Positions 11,042 through 21,712 are shown, counted from the stretch's first letter. The stretch: DNA of 64,000 bases from Gillisia marina (GCF_000258765.1 NZ_AJLT01000003.1:93424-157423), one strand, 5' to 3'. Translations and numbers: made by a program. Notes: generated by a model from the letters alone, not told the origin.

Positions 11042-11100
11042 CACATTTCGACAGGCTCAATGTGACAGCCTAATGTCATCCTGAGCCTGTCGAAGGATCT
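11042..11100. repeat. Dispersed palindromic repeat, copy 1
   Basis: TTCGACAGGCTCA near 11047 pairs perfectly with TGAGCCTGTCGAA near 11082, with an inner TGACA/TGTCA pair, giving a nested palindrome of about 48 bases. The right half recurs exactly for 27 bases at 11229-11255. Confidence 0.85.
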
Positions 11101-11196
11101 TAATGAAACAGGATCATATTAATTGGAGAGCCCTGCTTTCGTCGAGATGACAGATAAACCGAAATGTCTAGTTGAAAAGCACTTTGTAATTTTCTT

Positions 11197-11255
11197 CACA
11201 TTTCGATAAGCTCAATGTGACAATTCAATGTCATCCTGAGCCTGTCGAAGGATCT
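11197..11255. repeat. Dispersed palindromic repeat, copy 2
   Basis: Same layout as the copy at 11042. The left arm has diverged (TTCGATAAGCTCA) while the 27-base right part is identical, including TGAGCCTGTCGAAGGATCT. Such units are scattered in many Flavobacteriaceae genomes; they resemble REP/intergenic palindromes. Confidence 0.85.
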
Positions 11256-11339
11256 CTCCAGATTTAACTATTCGAAATACGGCGGCAGATTATAATCTAG
11301 TCACAATAACTGTCAGGATTGTCGAGGGATTTTACCTTT

Positions 11340-13113
11340 CTACTTCGTTGCCAACCATGCTTCTCTTGCTTTTTGAGCTTTTTTATCGGCATTTTCATCA
11401 ATACTAATGGTGTATGCAGGATCTTTAGAAAGTGTCACTTTTGTGTTTTCCTCTTTGGCGTGTCTTATAAAAGAAAGTTCTAGTGCTGTTCCCGGTTTAC
11501 TTTCATTCATTATGGTTTCCCATCCTTTTGTAGAGGATATAGGTTTTCCATTTACGGAAGTGATGATATCTCCGCTGTTTAAATTCGCATTATAAGCTGG
11601 GCTTCCAATTTTTGGATTGCTGCTTATTTGAACTTTATTTTCATTTGCTTTCAGTGATGCTCCAAAATATCCTTTTTCATCATCTTGGCTTAATTTTAAT
11701 CCTACAGTTTTAAAAAGCTCAGTATACTTTGGCATGTCGCTTTCATAAATATAGTTTCCGAAGAAATTATTTGCAATCTCTGCACCTGCATAGTTTTTCA
11801 GGCTTTCATGCAGATCTTCGATAGTATATGAAACCTCTGTTTTTCCGAAGGTATTCCAAACCTGCTTCATAAAATCGTCTAGGTTTAATCCGTTGTTTCT
11901 TAATTCCAGATCTAAAGCCAATCCAAGAACGCTTCCGTAGGAATAATAGGAGATAAAGGTGTTTTCTCTATTCACTGGATCTACAGAAGTTGCAGCATCT
12001 ACAAAAGGAGCTTGATAGCTCATCTCTATTGGGTTGAAAAATTGATGTGCAGGTGAATTCCAAACATAGTTAAACGTACCATTTAAACTCTTCACGTATT
12101 CTTCTGCAGTCAAAATATTTGCTCTGTGAAGGATAAGGTTGGTATAATAACTCGTAAATCCTTCAGCGAACCAAAGAGAACCAGACATGTTTGCTTTAGA
12201 AAAATTGAAAGGTTCTAAATCGAATGGTCTAATTCGCTCTACATTCCATGCGTGAAAAAACTCATGAGAAACCGTCCCTATATTCCCCTTCATTCCGCCA
12301 TCGGCTAAGGCATCAGTATCCGTTAAGATTGTGCTATTTCTGTGTTCCATCCCATCTCCGGATACATTTGGAAGATAACAGGCGATAAAAGTGTACGTTC
12401 CATAGTCGAATTCCGGTAGTTCGCCAAACACTTGCCTTTCCTGTTCTACAATACGTTTTACCTGATCGAAGTAGGTGTCAAATTCGGCATCTGTTCCATT
12501 ATGATGTAATGCAAAACGAATATTTTCCCCATCCATTTTAAACTCTATTAAGCTGAAATTACTTAATTCGGTTGGGCTATCCATGAAATAATAAAGATCT
12601 GGAGCCATAAAAGTGTTTTCCTTTATCGGTTTGAGTTGGGTTGCAACTTTCCAGTTGGAATTCTCGGGAGCGTTGAAAGTTATTTCTATAGGCCTATGTT
12701 CCAATTCTTCGGCATACATAAAAGTAGCCGGCATATTTAAATGCGCGTGGGTGTTGTCTATTTGAGAATAGGTGCCATCTGCGCGATTTGCAAAAAGAAG
12801 GTATTCTATATTCACAGTGCCATCATGCCCTGAAACATTCCAGGAATAAGGATCTTTTCTGGTCACCATCAATTTCTCTCCTTTGCTATTTGTAGCATGA
12901 AAGCCATATACATTTTTTGCAAATTCATGGATGGCATATCTTCCCGGTGACGACCTGCTCATAGAAACTACAAGTTCATGTGATTTTACATTTGGAAAAC
13001 TGATTTTTACTTTTGCTTCGTGATGAATCGCATTCTCGAAAGAAATTTCGTAGCTATTAATTTGTGCAAAAGAGAAAGCTGTAATTAGAAAGAAAAAAAA
13101 TGAATTTTGGCAT
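11340..13113 (-). CDS. M61 family glycyl aminopeptidase with PDZ domain; signal peptide frameshifted
   Basis: Secreted zinc peptidase. The uninterrupted frame covers 11340-12962 (540 residues), but the same frame continues upstream without stop to a run of eight As (13093-13100, plus strand). Removing one base gives MPKFIFFFLITAFSFAQINS from an ATG at 13113, a classic signal peptide, and a 590-residue protein. The zinc motif HEFFHAWNVE is in the middle (HExxH with a downstream Glu), and a PDZ domain (IGSPAYNANLNSGDIITSVNGKPI region) lies near the C-terminus, as in the M61 family. It stands alone, divergent from the mrp operon. Confidence 0.88.
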
Positions 13114-13212
13114 AGCGGATTGTTGATTTAGCCCCTAAAATAGGGAAAATAAAAATCTAAGTAATTAATTATTAAACTAAATTCCTCGCTCCTATTCCTC
13201 GATAATAACTAT

Positions 13213-13220
13213 TATATTTG
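13213..13220 (+). promoter_or_regulatory. Bacteroidota -7 box for the mrp operon
   Basis: TATATTTG followed by CA, an exact TAnnTTTG match, 26 bases before the mrpA ATG. No obvious -33 TTG. Confidence 0.65.
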
Positions 13221-13246
13221 CATTAAATTGAATTTTAAAGTTATCT

Positions 13247-15552
13247 ATGCTTTCAGCCATACTTTTAGGGTTTGTATTTTCTTTATTCCTGGTTCTTACC
13301 GGGAAATTTTTTAAAGGGAAATTTTCTATTCTGGCGGCAGGGGTGCCATTGGCGCTATTTTTATATTTTACTCAGTTTATAGGGCAAATCTCCAATGGAG
13401 AAGTAATCTCTGAATTCCATTCTTGGATTCCGGCTTTCGGAGTAAACCTTGGGTTTACCTTGGACGGACTCTCCCTTCTGTTTTCATTAATGATTACCGG
13501 AATTGGTTTTCTGGTGTTTGTATATACTTCAGCATATTTAAAGAATCATAAATATTTAGATCGGTTTTATGGGTATCTAAGTATGTTCATGGCTGCAATG
13601 CTTGGTCTTGTGCTTTCAGATAATCTCATTTCTCTTTTTGTTTTTTGGGAATTAACAAGCATCACCTCTTTTTTCTTAATTGGATTTAATAACACCAACC
13701 CAGAATCCAGAAAATCGGCCTTAATAGCTTTAGCGATAACCGGAATTGGCGGCCTTTCTTTATTGGTTGGAGCCTTGTTTTTGGGTTCTATTACCGGAAC
13801 TTATAGCATTGCTGAAATGCTAACAATGAATCCGGAGATCGCGTCGAATCCCTACTATATTTTAATCGTACTCCTTGTTTTCGGAGCAGCATTTACAAAG
13901 TCGGCACAATTCCCATTTCACTTCTGGTTACCGGGAGCGATGAAAGCCCCAACTCCTGTTTCTACCTATTTGCACTCTGCAACGATGGTAAAGGCTGGAA
14001 TCTATCTTCTAATGAGGATGACTCCTGTGTTGGGAGATCATGAATTTTGGAATACCAGCTTAATTATTGTTGGAGCAATCACAATGGTTTATTCGGCAAT
14101 TCATACCCTTTTTAGAACAGATCTAAAAGGAATTTTAGCTTATTCAACAATTTCAGCATTAGGAATTTTGGTGTTTTTAATAGGCCAAGGTACTTCTGAA
14201 GCACTAACAGCAGCAGCGGTTTTTATCATCGTTCATGCGCTATATAAGGCTACTTTATTCCTCGTTACCGGAATTATAGACCACCAAGCCGGCACTAGAA
14301 ATACTACCATTTTGCGCGGATTAAGAAAAGTGTTATTTCCGGTGGCAATTGCAGGATTTTTAGCGGCACTTTCCAGTGCGGGTATTCCTCCTACAATTGG
14401 ATTTATAGGAAAAGAACTCACATATGAATCTACTTTCCATTTTGAGAATATGGCGATCTTATTGATGGGATTAATTGTGATCACAAAAATATTGTTGCTT
14501 TATGCTGGCTTTGTTGCTGGAATAAAACCGTTTACGGGAGCTTTACCCGAGAGATTTCAAAACACTAAAATGCCTAGTTTTTTAATGTGGCTGCCGCCGC
14601 TGTTATTGGCTCTCGCTTGTGTTGTTTTTGGAATTTTCCCTGGGCTAATTGAAGGTCCCTAGTTAAACCGATGGTTAGTTCTATGGGCTTAAATAGTGGT
14701 GAGATTCATTTAAAATTATTTCACGGCTTCAATATCATTTTATTACTAAGTGTGATAACAATTGCTTTAGGTACAGTTTTATATTTTACGCTTCAGCCAT
14801 CAAACAAGCTTAAAATTTGGATTCAAAAATTTGAAAAGTTTTCTCCACAAACTATAATCACCAACTCATGGTCTTTCTTCTATAGGTTTTCTAACGATTG
14901 GACCAATCTTTTTCAGAATGGATATTTAAGAAACTATGTTTCTACAATAATGGTGTTCACAATCGTGCTGATAGGTTATGCATTGTTTAGAACAGCCACA
15001 TATTCTGTAGATTTCAACTCTTTTTCACCCATTACAGTGTATGAAGCATCTACTTCTCTTGTAATGCTCATTGCTATTGGATATACGGTGTTTACACGAT
15101 CTAGATTGGCTGCGGTTGCTGCAATGGGTATTATTGGATATGCAATTTGTATCTTATTTGTAATTTATAGTGCACCAGATCTTGCAATGACTCAGTTTTC
15201 TATAGACACGCTTACGGTGATACTTTTTGTACTGGTACTTTATAAATTACCAAAGTATTTAAAGTTGTCAGACTATAGAATGAGGATTCGGGACGGAGTT
15301 CTTTCTTTAACTTTTGGTACGATAATCACATTACTGATTTTGGAGGTTCTGGCAGAACCAATAAGTAGTGAGGTAAGCGATTATTACGCTCAGAATGCTT
15401 ATTTGACGGCACATGGGAAGAATGTGGTGAACGTTATTTTAGTTGATTTTAGAGGGGCAGATACAATGATAGAAATTTCTGTATTGGCAATTGCGGCAAT
15501 TGGAGTTTTTGCTTTGCTGAAGTTAAGATTGAAAAAATCTGATCAGCGATAA
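13247..15552 (+). pseudogene. mrpA: Na+/H+ antiporter subunit A (MrpA/MnhA), frameshifted as sequenced
   Basis: Largest membrane subunit of the Mrp Na+(Li+)/H+ antiporter. The first part (13247-14662) is a NuoL-like proton-translocating domain (GFTLDGLSLLFSLMITGIG, FWELTSITSFFLIGFNN, FPFHFWLPGAMKAPTPVSTY, LHSATMVKAGIYLL). The second (to 15552) is the MrpA C-terminal part with the DUF4040/MbhD and MbhE-like helices (YSAPDLAMTQFSIDTLTVILF, VNVILVDFRGADTMIEISVLA). They are split at a CCC run (14657-14659); adding one C gives EGPLVKPMVSS and a 768-residue protein of normal length. The break is a one-base deletion or sequencing error. Confidence 0.88.
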
Positions 15553-15583
15553 TTGCTTCTGAAATAGATAAAAACGAATAGTC

Positions 15584-15996
15584 ATGAAAACAATAATTTT
15601 AAGAACAGCATCCACATACCTTTTGCCGGTATTGCTGTTGTTTTCAATATTTATACTGCTAAGAGGGCATTACTCTCCAGGAGGAGGCTTTGTAGGTGGT
15701 TTGATAGCATCTATCGCCTTTGTGCTGCATTCCTTTGCTCGAGGATTAGATAACACCAAAGAACTGCTTAGAATGCATCCGGCTTTTTAATGCCGATAGG
15801 TTTAGCTTTAGCGTTTTTAGCCGGTGTTACACCAGTGATTCTTTTTGATCTGCCATTTATGACAGGCTTATGGTACCCAGATCATTTACCGGTTTTAGGT
15901 TCCTTGGGTTCCGCCTTGTTTTTTGATTTAGGCGTTTACTTAGTGGTTGTAGGGGTAACCTTAACTATAATATTTACAATTTCAGAATCTGCTTAA
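15584..15996 (+). pseudogene. mrpB: Na+/H+ antiporter subunit B (MrpB/MnhB), frameshifted as sequenced
   Basis: Membrane subunit needed for assembly of the Mrp complex. The N-terminal part ends RMHPAF at a TAA; the rest begins MPIGLALAFLAG in another frame, the stop and next ATG overlapping as TAATG. Adding one T to the T5 run at 15784-15788 gives HPAFLMPIGL and a single 137-residue protein, the usual size. Motifs GHYSPGGGFVGGLIA and GVYLVVVGVTLTIIFTISE are intact. Reinitiation at TAATG could in principle make two halves, but a lost base is simpler. Confidence 0.87.
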
Positions 15997-15999
15997 ACT

Positions 16000-16353
16000 A
16001 TGGAAGTACTTTTAGCGATAATGATCGGAATTTTATATGCTGCAGGAATTTACATGATTTTACGTAGAAGTCTTGTTAAGCTAATTCTCGGAATTATTAT
16101 TTTAGGGAATGGGGCAAATTTGCTCATATTTCTACTCGGAAGAGTGGTAAAAGGAAGCCCACCGATTATTCCGGCAGATTCAGATGTTTTTCAATCTGTT
16201 TACGCTGATCCTGTTCCGCAAGCACTTATATTAACCGCAATTGTAATTAGTTTTGGATTGCAGTCTTTTGCAATTATTTTGGTGAAAAGAGCTTACAAGG
16301 TGGTTAAAACAGACGATTTAGATGAAATGAACGCAATAGATAAAGATTCATGA
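16000..16353 (+). CDS. mrpC: Na+/H+ antiporter subunit C (MrpC/MnhC)
   Basis: 117-residue membrane protein homologous to NuoK, with three hydrophobic helices. It carries [23 protein letters not shown] reduced here to its start [25 protein letters not shown], and [21 protein letters not shown], a strong MrpC signature. It begins three bases after mrpB and its last codons overlap mrpD by four bases (ATGA). It is intact. Confidence 0.96.
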   Translation: MEVLLAIMIGILYAAGIYMILRRSLVKLILGIIILGNGANLLIFLLGRVVKGSPPIIPADSDVFQSVYADPVPQALILTAIVISFGLQSFAIILVKRAYKVVKTDDLDEMNAIDKDS

Positions 16354-17881
16354 CACAACAGCTAGTACTATACCCCCTATTGCTTCAAATGTTTTTAAGC
16401 ATCGTTTTGATGTTTTGTTGGACAAAAATTTCATGGCAGCGTGTAATCAGTATCATTGGAAGCCTTATTAATGTTGGAGTTTCTATTTGGTTATTCAGCT
16501 ATATCTGGGAAAATGGAACTCAAATTGTTCAGGCTGGAAATTGGAAACCACCCTTTGGGATCATCTTTGTAGCCGATACTTTTTCGGCCACGATGGTTCT
16601 GTTAACCGCAATTTCGGGACTAGCTGTGTCTAGTTTTTCATCTGCTTCAGTAGTAGCAGCGAGATTAAAATTTGGCTATTTCCCGATCTTTCATTTTCTA
16701 TTATTAGGGCTGAATGGAGCATTTTTAACAGGTGATATTTTTAATTTATATGTTTGGTTTGAAATTATTATAATCTCCTCTTTTGTACTTATTACCCTTG
16801 GAGGTGAAAAAGCACAATTAGAAGGTTCAGTAAAATATTTTACCCTTAATATTTTGGCTTCCATGATTTTTCTTACCGCCATTGCAGTACTATACGGTCT
16901 TACAGGATCGCTTAATATGGCAGACCTTGCCATAAAGATTGCGGCAATAGATAATCGTGGATTGGTAGAAATCACCGCGATTTTATTTCTGGTCGCCTTC
17001 GGAATTAAAGCAGCGGTTTTTCCGCTGTATTTTTGGTTGCCGGATTCCTATCATACTCCACCTTCTGCAATAGCAGCAATATTTGGAGGCTTATTGACTA
17101 AAGTTGGGGTTTATGCACTTATCCGGGTATTCACTTTGATATTTGTGGACGATCTGTTTTTAGAGAACATTATTTTAATTGTTGCTGTACTTACTTTATT
17201 TAGTGGTGCCTTAGGTGCATTGGTTCAGAATAATATTAGAAAAGTATTCTCTTACCTCATTATTTGTCATATTGGATATATGATAGCCGGGTTGGGTCTT
17301 TTTACTGAAGTCGCCATCGCAGGAACTATATTTTATCTAATCCATGATATTATTGTAAAAACGAATCTTTTTATGGTTGGGGGTTTAATATTTAGAATCC
17401 GTGGAACAAATAGTATTAGGGATCTAGGAGGATTGTATGCAGATTATCCAAAATTAAGTCTATTGATAGCAATTCCCTTATTCTCACTAGTTGGGATTCC
17501 TCCATTATCTGGTTTTTGGCCAAAAATTTCATTGGTAATTGCTGGTTTCGAAGCTGAACAATGGTGGGTTGTAGGAGCTATTATCTTTGCAAGTTTAATG
17601 ACACTTATAGTTGTAGCAAAGGTTTGGGCTGCAGTTATTTGGAAGGACAAGAAGGAATTACCGGTACGACTGAATTTTAGGTATTTCGATAAATTAAAAA
17701 CAATTAGAAAGCTCAGATGATAACGCCTATGATATTTTTATCATTGGTATCTTTGTATATTGGATTTGGTGCAGAGCATATTCAGCAAGTATCAACCAGA
17801 GTAGCAAGCGAGCTGATAGATAATAACCAGTACATTGAATCGGTTTTGGGAAAAGAGCAAATTATAGGTCATGAAGAATAG
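16350..17881 (+). pseudogene. mrpD: Na+/H+ antiporter subunit D (MrpD/MnhD), frameshifted near the C-terminus
   Basis: NuoM/N-like proton-translocating subunit of the Mrp antiporter. The main frame ends at 17720 with LKTIRKLR. The next frame reads directly on as MITPMIFLSLVSLYIGFGAE and ends at 17881 inside mrpE. Adding one A to the AAA at 17708-17710 gives TIRKAQMITPM and a 510-residue protein of normal length. Core motifs are intact: FGIIFVADTFSATMVLLTA, FNLYVWFEIIIISSFVLI, FGIKAAVFPLYFWLPDSYHT and LVGIPPLSGFWPKISL. If the lesion were real it would remove the last helix. Confidence 0.88.
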
Positions 17882-18347
17882 ATTTTTATCCAACATAATT
17901 TTAATGGGTATTTGGGTGGCTCTTACAGGAGAGTTCACACTTGCCAATTATTTGTTTGGATTCGCTTTTAGTTTCTTCACGATGAGAATGATTACTACAG
18001 GCTCAGGAAATGCAAAGTATTTTAAGATCTTGCCAAAAGTGATCGCTTTTATATTTTTCTTCCTATATGAACTTGTTAAGGCAAATGTACAGGTAGCTTA
18101 CGAGGTAATGACACCTCATTATAACATGAGCCCCGGAATTGTGAAAATTCCGCTTTCAGCCAAAACGAATGTGGAGATTACACTTCTTGCAAATATGATA
18201 ACCCTTACTCCTGGTACGTTAAGTTTAGATGTTTCAGACGATCGTAAGGTGTTATATGTGCATTCTATGTACATAACTTCTAAAGAGAAATTCATACATA
18301 GTATCAAGAACGGATTCGAAAAACGTATACTAGAAATATTAAGATGA
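17871..18347 (+). CDS. mrpE: Na+/H+ antiporter subunit E (MrpE/MnhE)
   Basis: 158-residue membrane subunit. The N-terminal hydrophobic helices (LMGIWVALTGEFTLANYLFG) are followed by LVKANVQVAYEV and the soluble tail VEITLLANMITLTPGTLSLD, the standard MrpE signature. It overlaps the end of the restored mrpD by 11 bases and mrpF by four, so translation is probably coupled. Confidence 0.96.
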   Translation: MKNRFLSNIILMGIWVALTGEFTLANYLFGFAFSFFTMRMITTGSGNAKYFKILPKVIAFIFFFLYELVKANVQVAYEVMTPHYNMSPGIVKIPLSAKTNVEITLLANMITLTPGTLSLDVSDDRKVLYVHSMYITSKEKFIHSIKNGFEKRILEILR

Positions 18348-18616
18348 CATTACACGAGTTTATTTTTTACATCGTAGTTCCTATCTTATCGATTTCGGTA
18401 CTGCTAATTCTATGGAGGTTTTTAATAGGTCCAAGTATAGTAGATAGAATTATAGCTTTAGATCTTATTGTTACTACAGGAATTGGATTTATTGCCGGAT
18501 ATAGCATTCTAACCAATAGGCCATCTTTTTTAGATGTCGCAATGATTTTGGCGCTTATTGCATTTTTGGGGACAGTCGCATTTTCGTATTATATTCAAAA
18601 AAGAAATAAAAAATGA
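18344..18616 (+). CDS. mrpF: Na+/H+ antiporter subunit F (MrpF/MnhF)
   Basis: 90-residue membrane protein with three helices. The GPSIVDRIIALDLI motif, typical of MrpF/PhaF, is present, with DVAMILALIAFLGTVAFSYY towards the C-terminus. It overlaps mrpE and mrpG by four bases each. Confidence 0.96.
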   Translation: MTLHEFIFYIVVPILSISVLLILWRFLIGPSIVDRIIALDLIVTTGIGFIAGYSILTNRPSFLDVAMILALIAFLGTVAFSYYIQKRNKK

Positions 18617-19032
18617 CAGATATTCTTGTTGCAATATTCTCACTTTCTGGAGCTATCTTTATTTTGTTAGCGAGTATTGGCCTTTTAAGAATGCCGGATG
18701 CTTACTTAAGAATATCGGTTACTACAAAAGCTGCTACTTTGGGGATTGGATTGTTGCTTATTGCCGCTGCCATTCATTTTCAGGATTTTTCGATCGCTAC
18801 TAGAATATTAGCAATTATCCTTTTTATTCTACTTACAGCACCTATTAGCGGCCATTTAATAGGAAGGGCTAGTTATTTTTCCGGAGTAAAATTGTGGAAG
18901 GATTCTATTATGGACGATATGGATGGTAAATACAATAAAGCCACTCAGGAATTAAAAAGTGAAGATGTAGAGGAATTAAAGAAACGCGAGAAAAAGGAAA
19001 GGAAACTCATCAAGAAAAACCCGGCAAAATAA
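18613..19032 (+). CDS. mrpG: Na+/H+ antiporter subunit G (MrpG/MnhG)
   Basis: 139-residue last subunit of the operon. The helices carry FILLASIGLLRMPDAYLRIS and TTKAATLGIGLLLIAAA, the MrpG/PhaG signature. The tail beyond residue 95 is long, hydrophilic and lysine-rich (EELKKREKKERKLIKKN), somewhat longer than in Bacillus MrpG. It converges with mgtC; the stop codons are only nine bases apart and no strong shared terminator is seen. Confidence 0.95.
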   Translation: MTDILVAIFSLSGAIFILLASIGLLRMPDAYLRISVTTKAATLGIGLLLIAAAIHFQDFSIATRILAIILFILLTAPISGHLIGRASYFSGVKLWKDSIMDDMDGKYNKATQELKSEDVEELKKREKKERKLIKKNPAK

Positions 19033-19040
19033 TTTCTTTG

Positions 19041-19469
19041 CTAATTTTTATTTTTCTTCTGAAGTAATTTTCGCTCCAAAACTCCGAAAGTATAGTTTAT
19101 AGAGATTATAATCACACAGATTACCGCTAACTCTTTATACATTTCTAAAGCTGCGAGACAACCTGCACCGGCGCTACACCAAATTGTTGCGGCTGTGGTT
19201 AAGCCTTTTATACTTCCTTTTTGCTGAAGGATCGTACCCGCGCCAATAAACCCTATCCCACTTACTACTTGCCCTAGAACTCGAGTGATGTCTACAAATT
19301 CCTCCCCTTTAAAAGTTAAAGAAGCCAATACAAATACACTGGCGCCCAACGCTACTAAGGCGTTTGTTTTAAGTCCGGCACTTTTACCTCTTATTTCCCG
19401 CTCCGCACCAATCAATAATCCTGCAAGTGCTGCTAAACCAACCCGAATACTAAATTCTAGCAATTCCAT
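19041..19469 (-). CDS. MgtC/SapB family membrane protein
   Basis: 142 residues with four hydrophobic segments and no C-terminal ACT-like domain, so a short MgtC. It carries GLLIGAEREIRGKSAGLKTN, ALVALGASVFVL and GIGFIGAGTI with the conserved GAGTI and TTAATIW motifs. MgtC proteins act in Mg2+ stress and acid/virulence adaptation in other bacteria; here the role is unknown. It is divergent from bioF, with only about 35 bases between. Confidence 0.92.
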   Translation of the reverse strand: MELLEFSIRVGLAALAGLLIGAEREIRGKSAGLKTNALVALGASVFVLASLTFKGEEFVDITRVLGQVVSGIGFIGAGTILQQKGSIKGLTTAATIWCSAGAGCLAALEMYKELAVICVIIISINYTFGVLERKLLQKKNKN

Positions 19470-19504
19470 ATTTTTTAGATTTATGAATGTTGTAATTTAG
19501 CGCG

Positions 19505-20665
19505 ATGCATAAATTTCCATTAAAATTAGAGAAAAAACTCCTCGAAAGAAAGCACCAAAATGCCTTTAGAGAATTGGGTTCTTCCAATAATTTAATAGAT
19601 TTTGCTTCTAACGATTATTTGGGATTAGCAGGCAATTCAGAAATATTCTCTAGAACCCAAAAAATTCTAGAAAAGCATGGAATGCTATTAAATGGAGCAA
19701 CCGGTTCGAGATTACTTTCAGGAAATCATAAATTATATTCCCTTGCAGAAAAGCAAATCGCCGATTTTCATAATGCTGAAAAAGCGCTGATCTTTAATTC
19801 GGGTTACGACGCCAATATTGGTTTTTTCTCTGCCATTCCCCAAAAAGGAGATTTCATTTTTTATGATGAATTGGTACATGCTTCCATTCGGGATGGAATT
19901 AGGATGAGCAATGCAAAAGCTTATAAATTCAAGCACAATGATGTTGAGGATCTTCAGAAAAAGCTGAGCTTAATTATTAAGGAATCAAATTCTGAAGTTT
20001 ACATTATTACCGAATCAGTGTTTTCTATGGATGGCGATAGTCCAGACATAAAGGCTTTTGTGAATTTTACTGAAAAGGGGAATTATCATTTAGTGATAGA
20101 TGAAGCGCATGCGGTTGGAGTCTTTGGTGAGAACGGCAGAGGATTGGTTCAGGATTTAGGATTGGAGAAAAGAATATTCGCTAGAATTGTCACTTTTGGA
20201 AAAGCACTTGGAGTTCATGGGGCGGTAATTTTAGGAAGCGATTTGCTTGTGCAGTATTTAGTGAATTTCTGCAGAAGTTTTATTTACACCACGGCACTTT
20301 CGCCACATTCCATAGCTGCTATTATTGCTTCTTATGAAGCTTTGGAGATGCTGGAAGCCTCAAAAATTTCAAAATTAAAACAACTTCAAGAGAACATAGA
20401 GTTTTTTATGACAGAAATACAAAGATTTAAACTTCAGCAGTATTTTATAAATAGCAATTCTGCGATACATTGTTGTATAGTTTCCGGAAATGATGAGGTT
20501 AAAAATATAGCAGATAAAATTCAGAATAAAGGTGTTAATGTAAAGCCTATTTTAAGTCCTACAGTGCCAAAAGGAGCAGAAAGACTTCGATTTTGCTTGC
20601 ATAGTTTTAATTCAAAAGAGGAGATAAGGGATGTTCTAGAACTATTGGCTACTTTTATAAAATGA
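19505..20665 (+). CDS. bioF: 8-amino-7-oxononanoate synthase (7-keto-8-aminopelargonate synthase)
   Basis: PLP enzyme condensing pimeloyl-ACP or pimeloyl-CoA with alanine, the first of the four late biotin steps. The 386 residues contain FASNDYLGLAGN, NGATGSRLLSGNH, ESVFSMDGDSPDI, VIDEAHAVGVFGENGRG and the lysine that binds PLP in TFGKALGVHGAV. It belongs to the alpha-oxoamine synthases; 2-amino-3-ketobutyrate ligase is excluded by the neighbours bioD and bioA. It overlaps the DUF2007 gene by four bases. Confidence 0.95.
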   Translation: MHKFPLKLEKKLLERKHQNAFRELGSSNNLIDFASNDYLGLAGNSEIFSRTQKILEKHGMLLNGATGSRLLSGNHKLYSLAEKQIADFHNAEKALIFNSGYDANIGFFSAIPQKGDFIFYDELVHASIRDGIRMSNAKAYKFKHNDVEDLQKKLSLIIKESNSEVYIITESVFSMDGDSPDIKAFVNFTEKGNYHLVIDEAHAVGVFGENGRGLVQDLGLEKRIFARIVTFGKALGVHGAVILGSDLLVQYLVNFCRSFIYTTALSPHSIAAIIASYEALEMLEASKISKLKQLQENIEFFMTEIQRFKLQQYFINSNSAIHCCIVSGNDEVKNIADKIQNKGVNVKPILSPTVPKGAERLRFCLHSFNSKEEIRDVLELLATFIK

Positions 20666-21079
20666 AAGAGACCTTCTCTAAAATAGCCGTTTTTCAATAC
20701 TCTTCAGAAGCACAAATAATCAAATCGAGATTAGAGGCAGAAGGGATCGAAGTTTTTTTTATACGATCAGTTCACAGTAGATACAGATCCTTTAGTAAGC
20801 CATGCGATTGGAGGAGTAAAACTGAAGGTTTGGCGGGAAGACGAGGATAAGGCTTTGGAGATCTTAAACAGCATTAGCGAATATTCTTTAGATGATAATG
20901 GGCAAGAAATTGAGTGCCCAATATGTGGTAGATCAAAAGTGGAACTTTTCACTAATGTTAGAGGTTTTAAATCAATGTTCTTTTTTCTGTTTTCTTTTTT
21001 AACTTCTGCTTTACCAATTTACACACGCTACGAATACAGGTGTGAAACCTGTAAACAAAAATTTAATTTAAATGAATAA
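20662..21079 (+). pseudogene. DUF2007-type protein with zinc ribbon, frameshifted as sequenced
   Basis: Small protein within the bio operon. The first frame stops at 20850 after IEVFFIRSV. Removing one T from the T8 run (20753-20760) gives IEVFLYDQFTVDTDPLVSHA, GGVKLKVWREDEDKALEIL and then joins the frame ending at 21079, a 138-residue protein. The N-terminal part is a DUF2007 putative signal-transducing domain. The C-terminal part is a zinc ribbon with CPICG and CETCK around a hydrophobic stretch. It overlaps bioF and bioD, so it is part of the operon, but its role in biotin synthesis is unknown. Confidence 0.8.
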
Positions 21080-21698
21080 CACTTATTTTATAACGGGGAT
21101 AGGGACAGATGTTGGAAAATCTATCGCATCGGCAATCATTACAGAATCCTTAAAAGCAGATTACTGGAAACCTATCCAGGCAGGAGATTTAGAAAATAGC
21201 GATTCAAAAAAGGTCGAAAACCTGATTTCTAACGAAGAAAGTTTTTTCTATCCGGAAGCTATTAAGCTGAATACACCCATGAGTCCGCATGCAGCAGCAG
21301 AAATAGACGGAGTGAAGCTTAACAGCAAACAAATAAAACGTCCGGAAACTTCTAAAGATCTTGTTATTGAAGGAGCAGGTGGTTTGTTGGTGCCAATGAA
21401 TTTAAAAGAAACTATAGCAGATCTTATTTTGCCTACAGATAAAATTATTCTGGTCTCTAGACATTATTTGGGCAGTATTAATCATACGTTGCTAACTATT
21501 GAAGTGCTAAAAAATAAAGGCTTCGAAGTTGCAGGAATTATTTTTAACGGAGATGAAAATGAAAGTACCGAAAAAGTGATTTTGGAAATGACAGGTGTCA
21601 AATTTATAGGGAGAATCGACAATGAGCCATATTTTGATCGAAATGTGATCAAGGAATATGCAGATATTTTTCGAGATAAACTTCAGTCCCTTAAATAA
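21072..21698 (+). CDS. bioD: Dethiobiotin synthetase
   Basis: ATP-dependent carboxylation of 7,8-diaminononanoate to dethiobiotin. 208 residues with the P-loop GIGTDVGKSIASAIIT, YWKPIQAGDLENSDS and EGAGGLLVPMN. These are all conserved in BioD. It overlaps the DUF2007 gene by eight bases. A gap of about 220 bases with a palindromic repeat separates it from bioA. Confidence 0.96.
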   Translation: MNNTYFITGIGTDVGKSIASAIITESLKADYWKPIQAGDLENSDSKKVENLISNEESFFYPEAIKLNTPMSPHAAAEIDGVKLNSKQIKRPETSKDLVIEGAGGLLVPMNLKETIADLILPTDKIILVSRHYLGSINHTLLTIEVLKNKGFEVAGIIFNGDENESTEKVILEMTGVKFIGRIDNEPYFDRNVIKEYADIFRDKLQSLK

Positions 21699-21712
21699 TA
21701 AGGTTCACAGAG

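Larger units (their letters stand above)
10921..11339. other. Gene-free region between atpC and the M61 peptidase gene
   Basis: About 420 bases. It holds the atpC terminator and two copies of a dispersed palindromic repeat (11042-11100, 11197-11255), with another related fragment (TCGTCGAGATGACAG near 11139). No open frame with coding character was seen. Confidence 0.7.

Noticed and set aside
15584..15996. mrpB halves as two separate genes
   Set aside because: Both halves align to consecutive parts of one MrpB, and one added base restores the usual 137-residue length.
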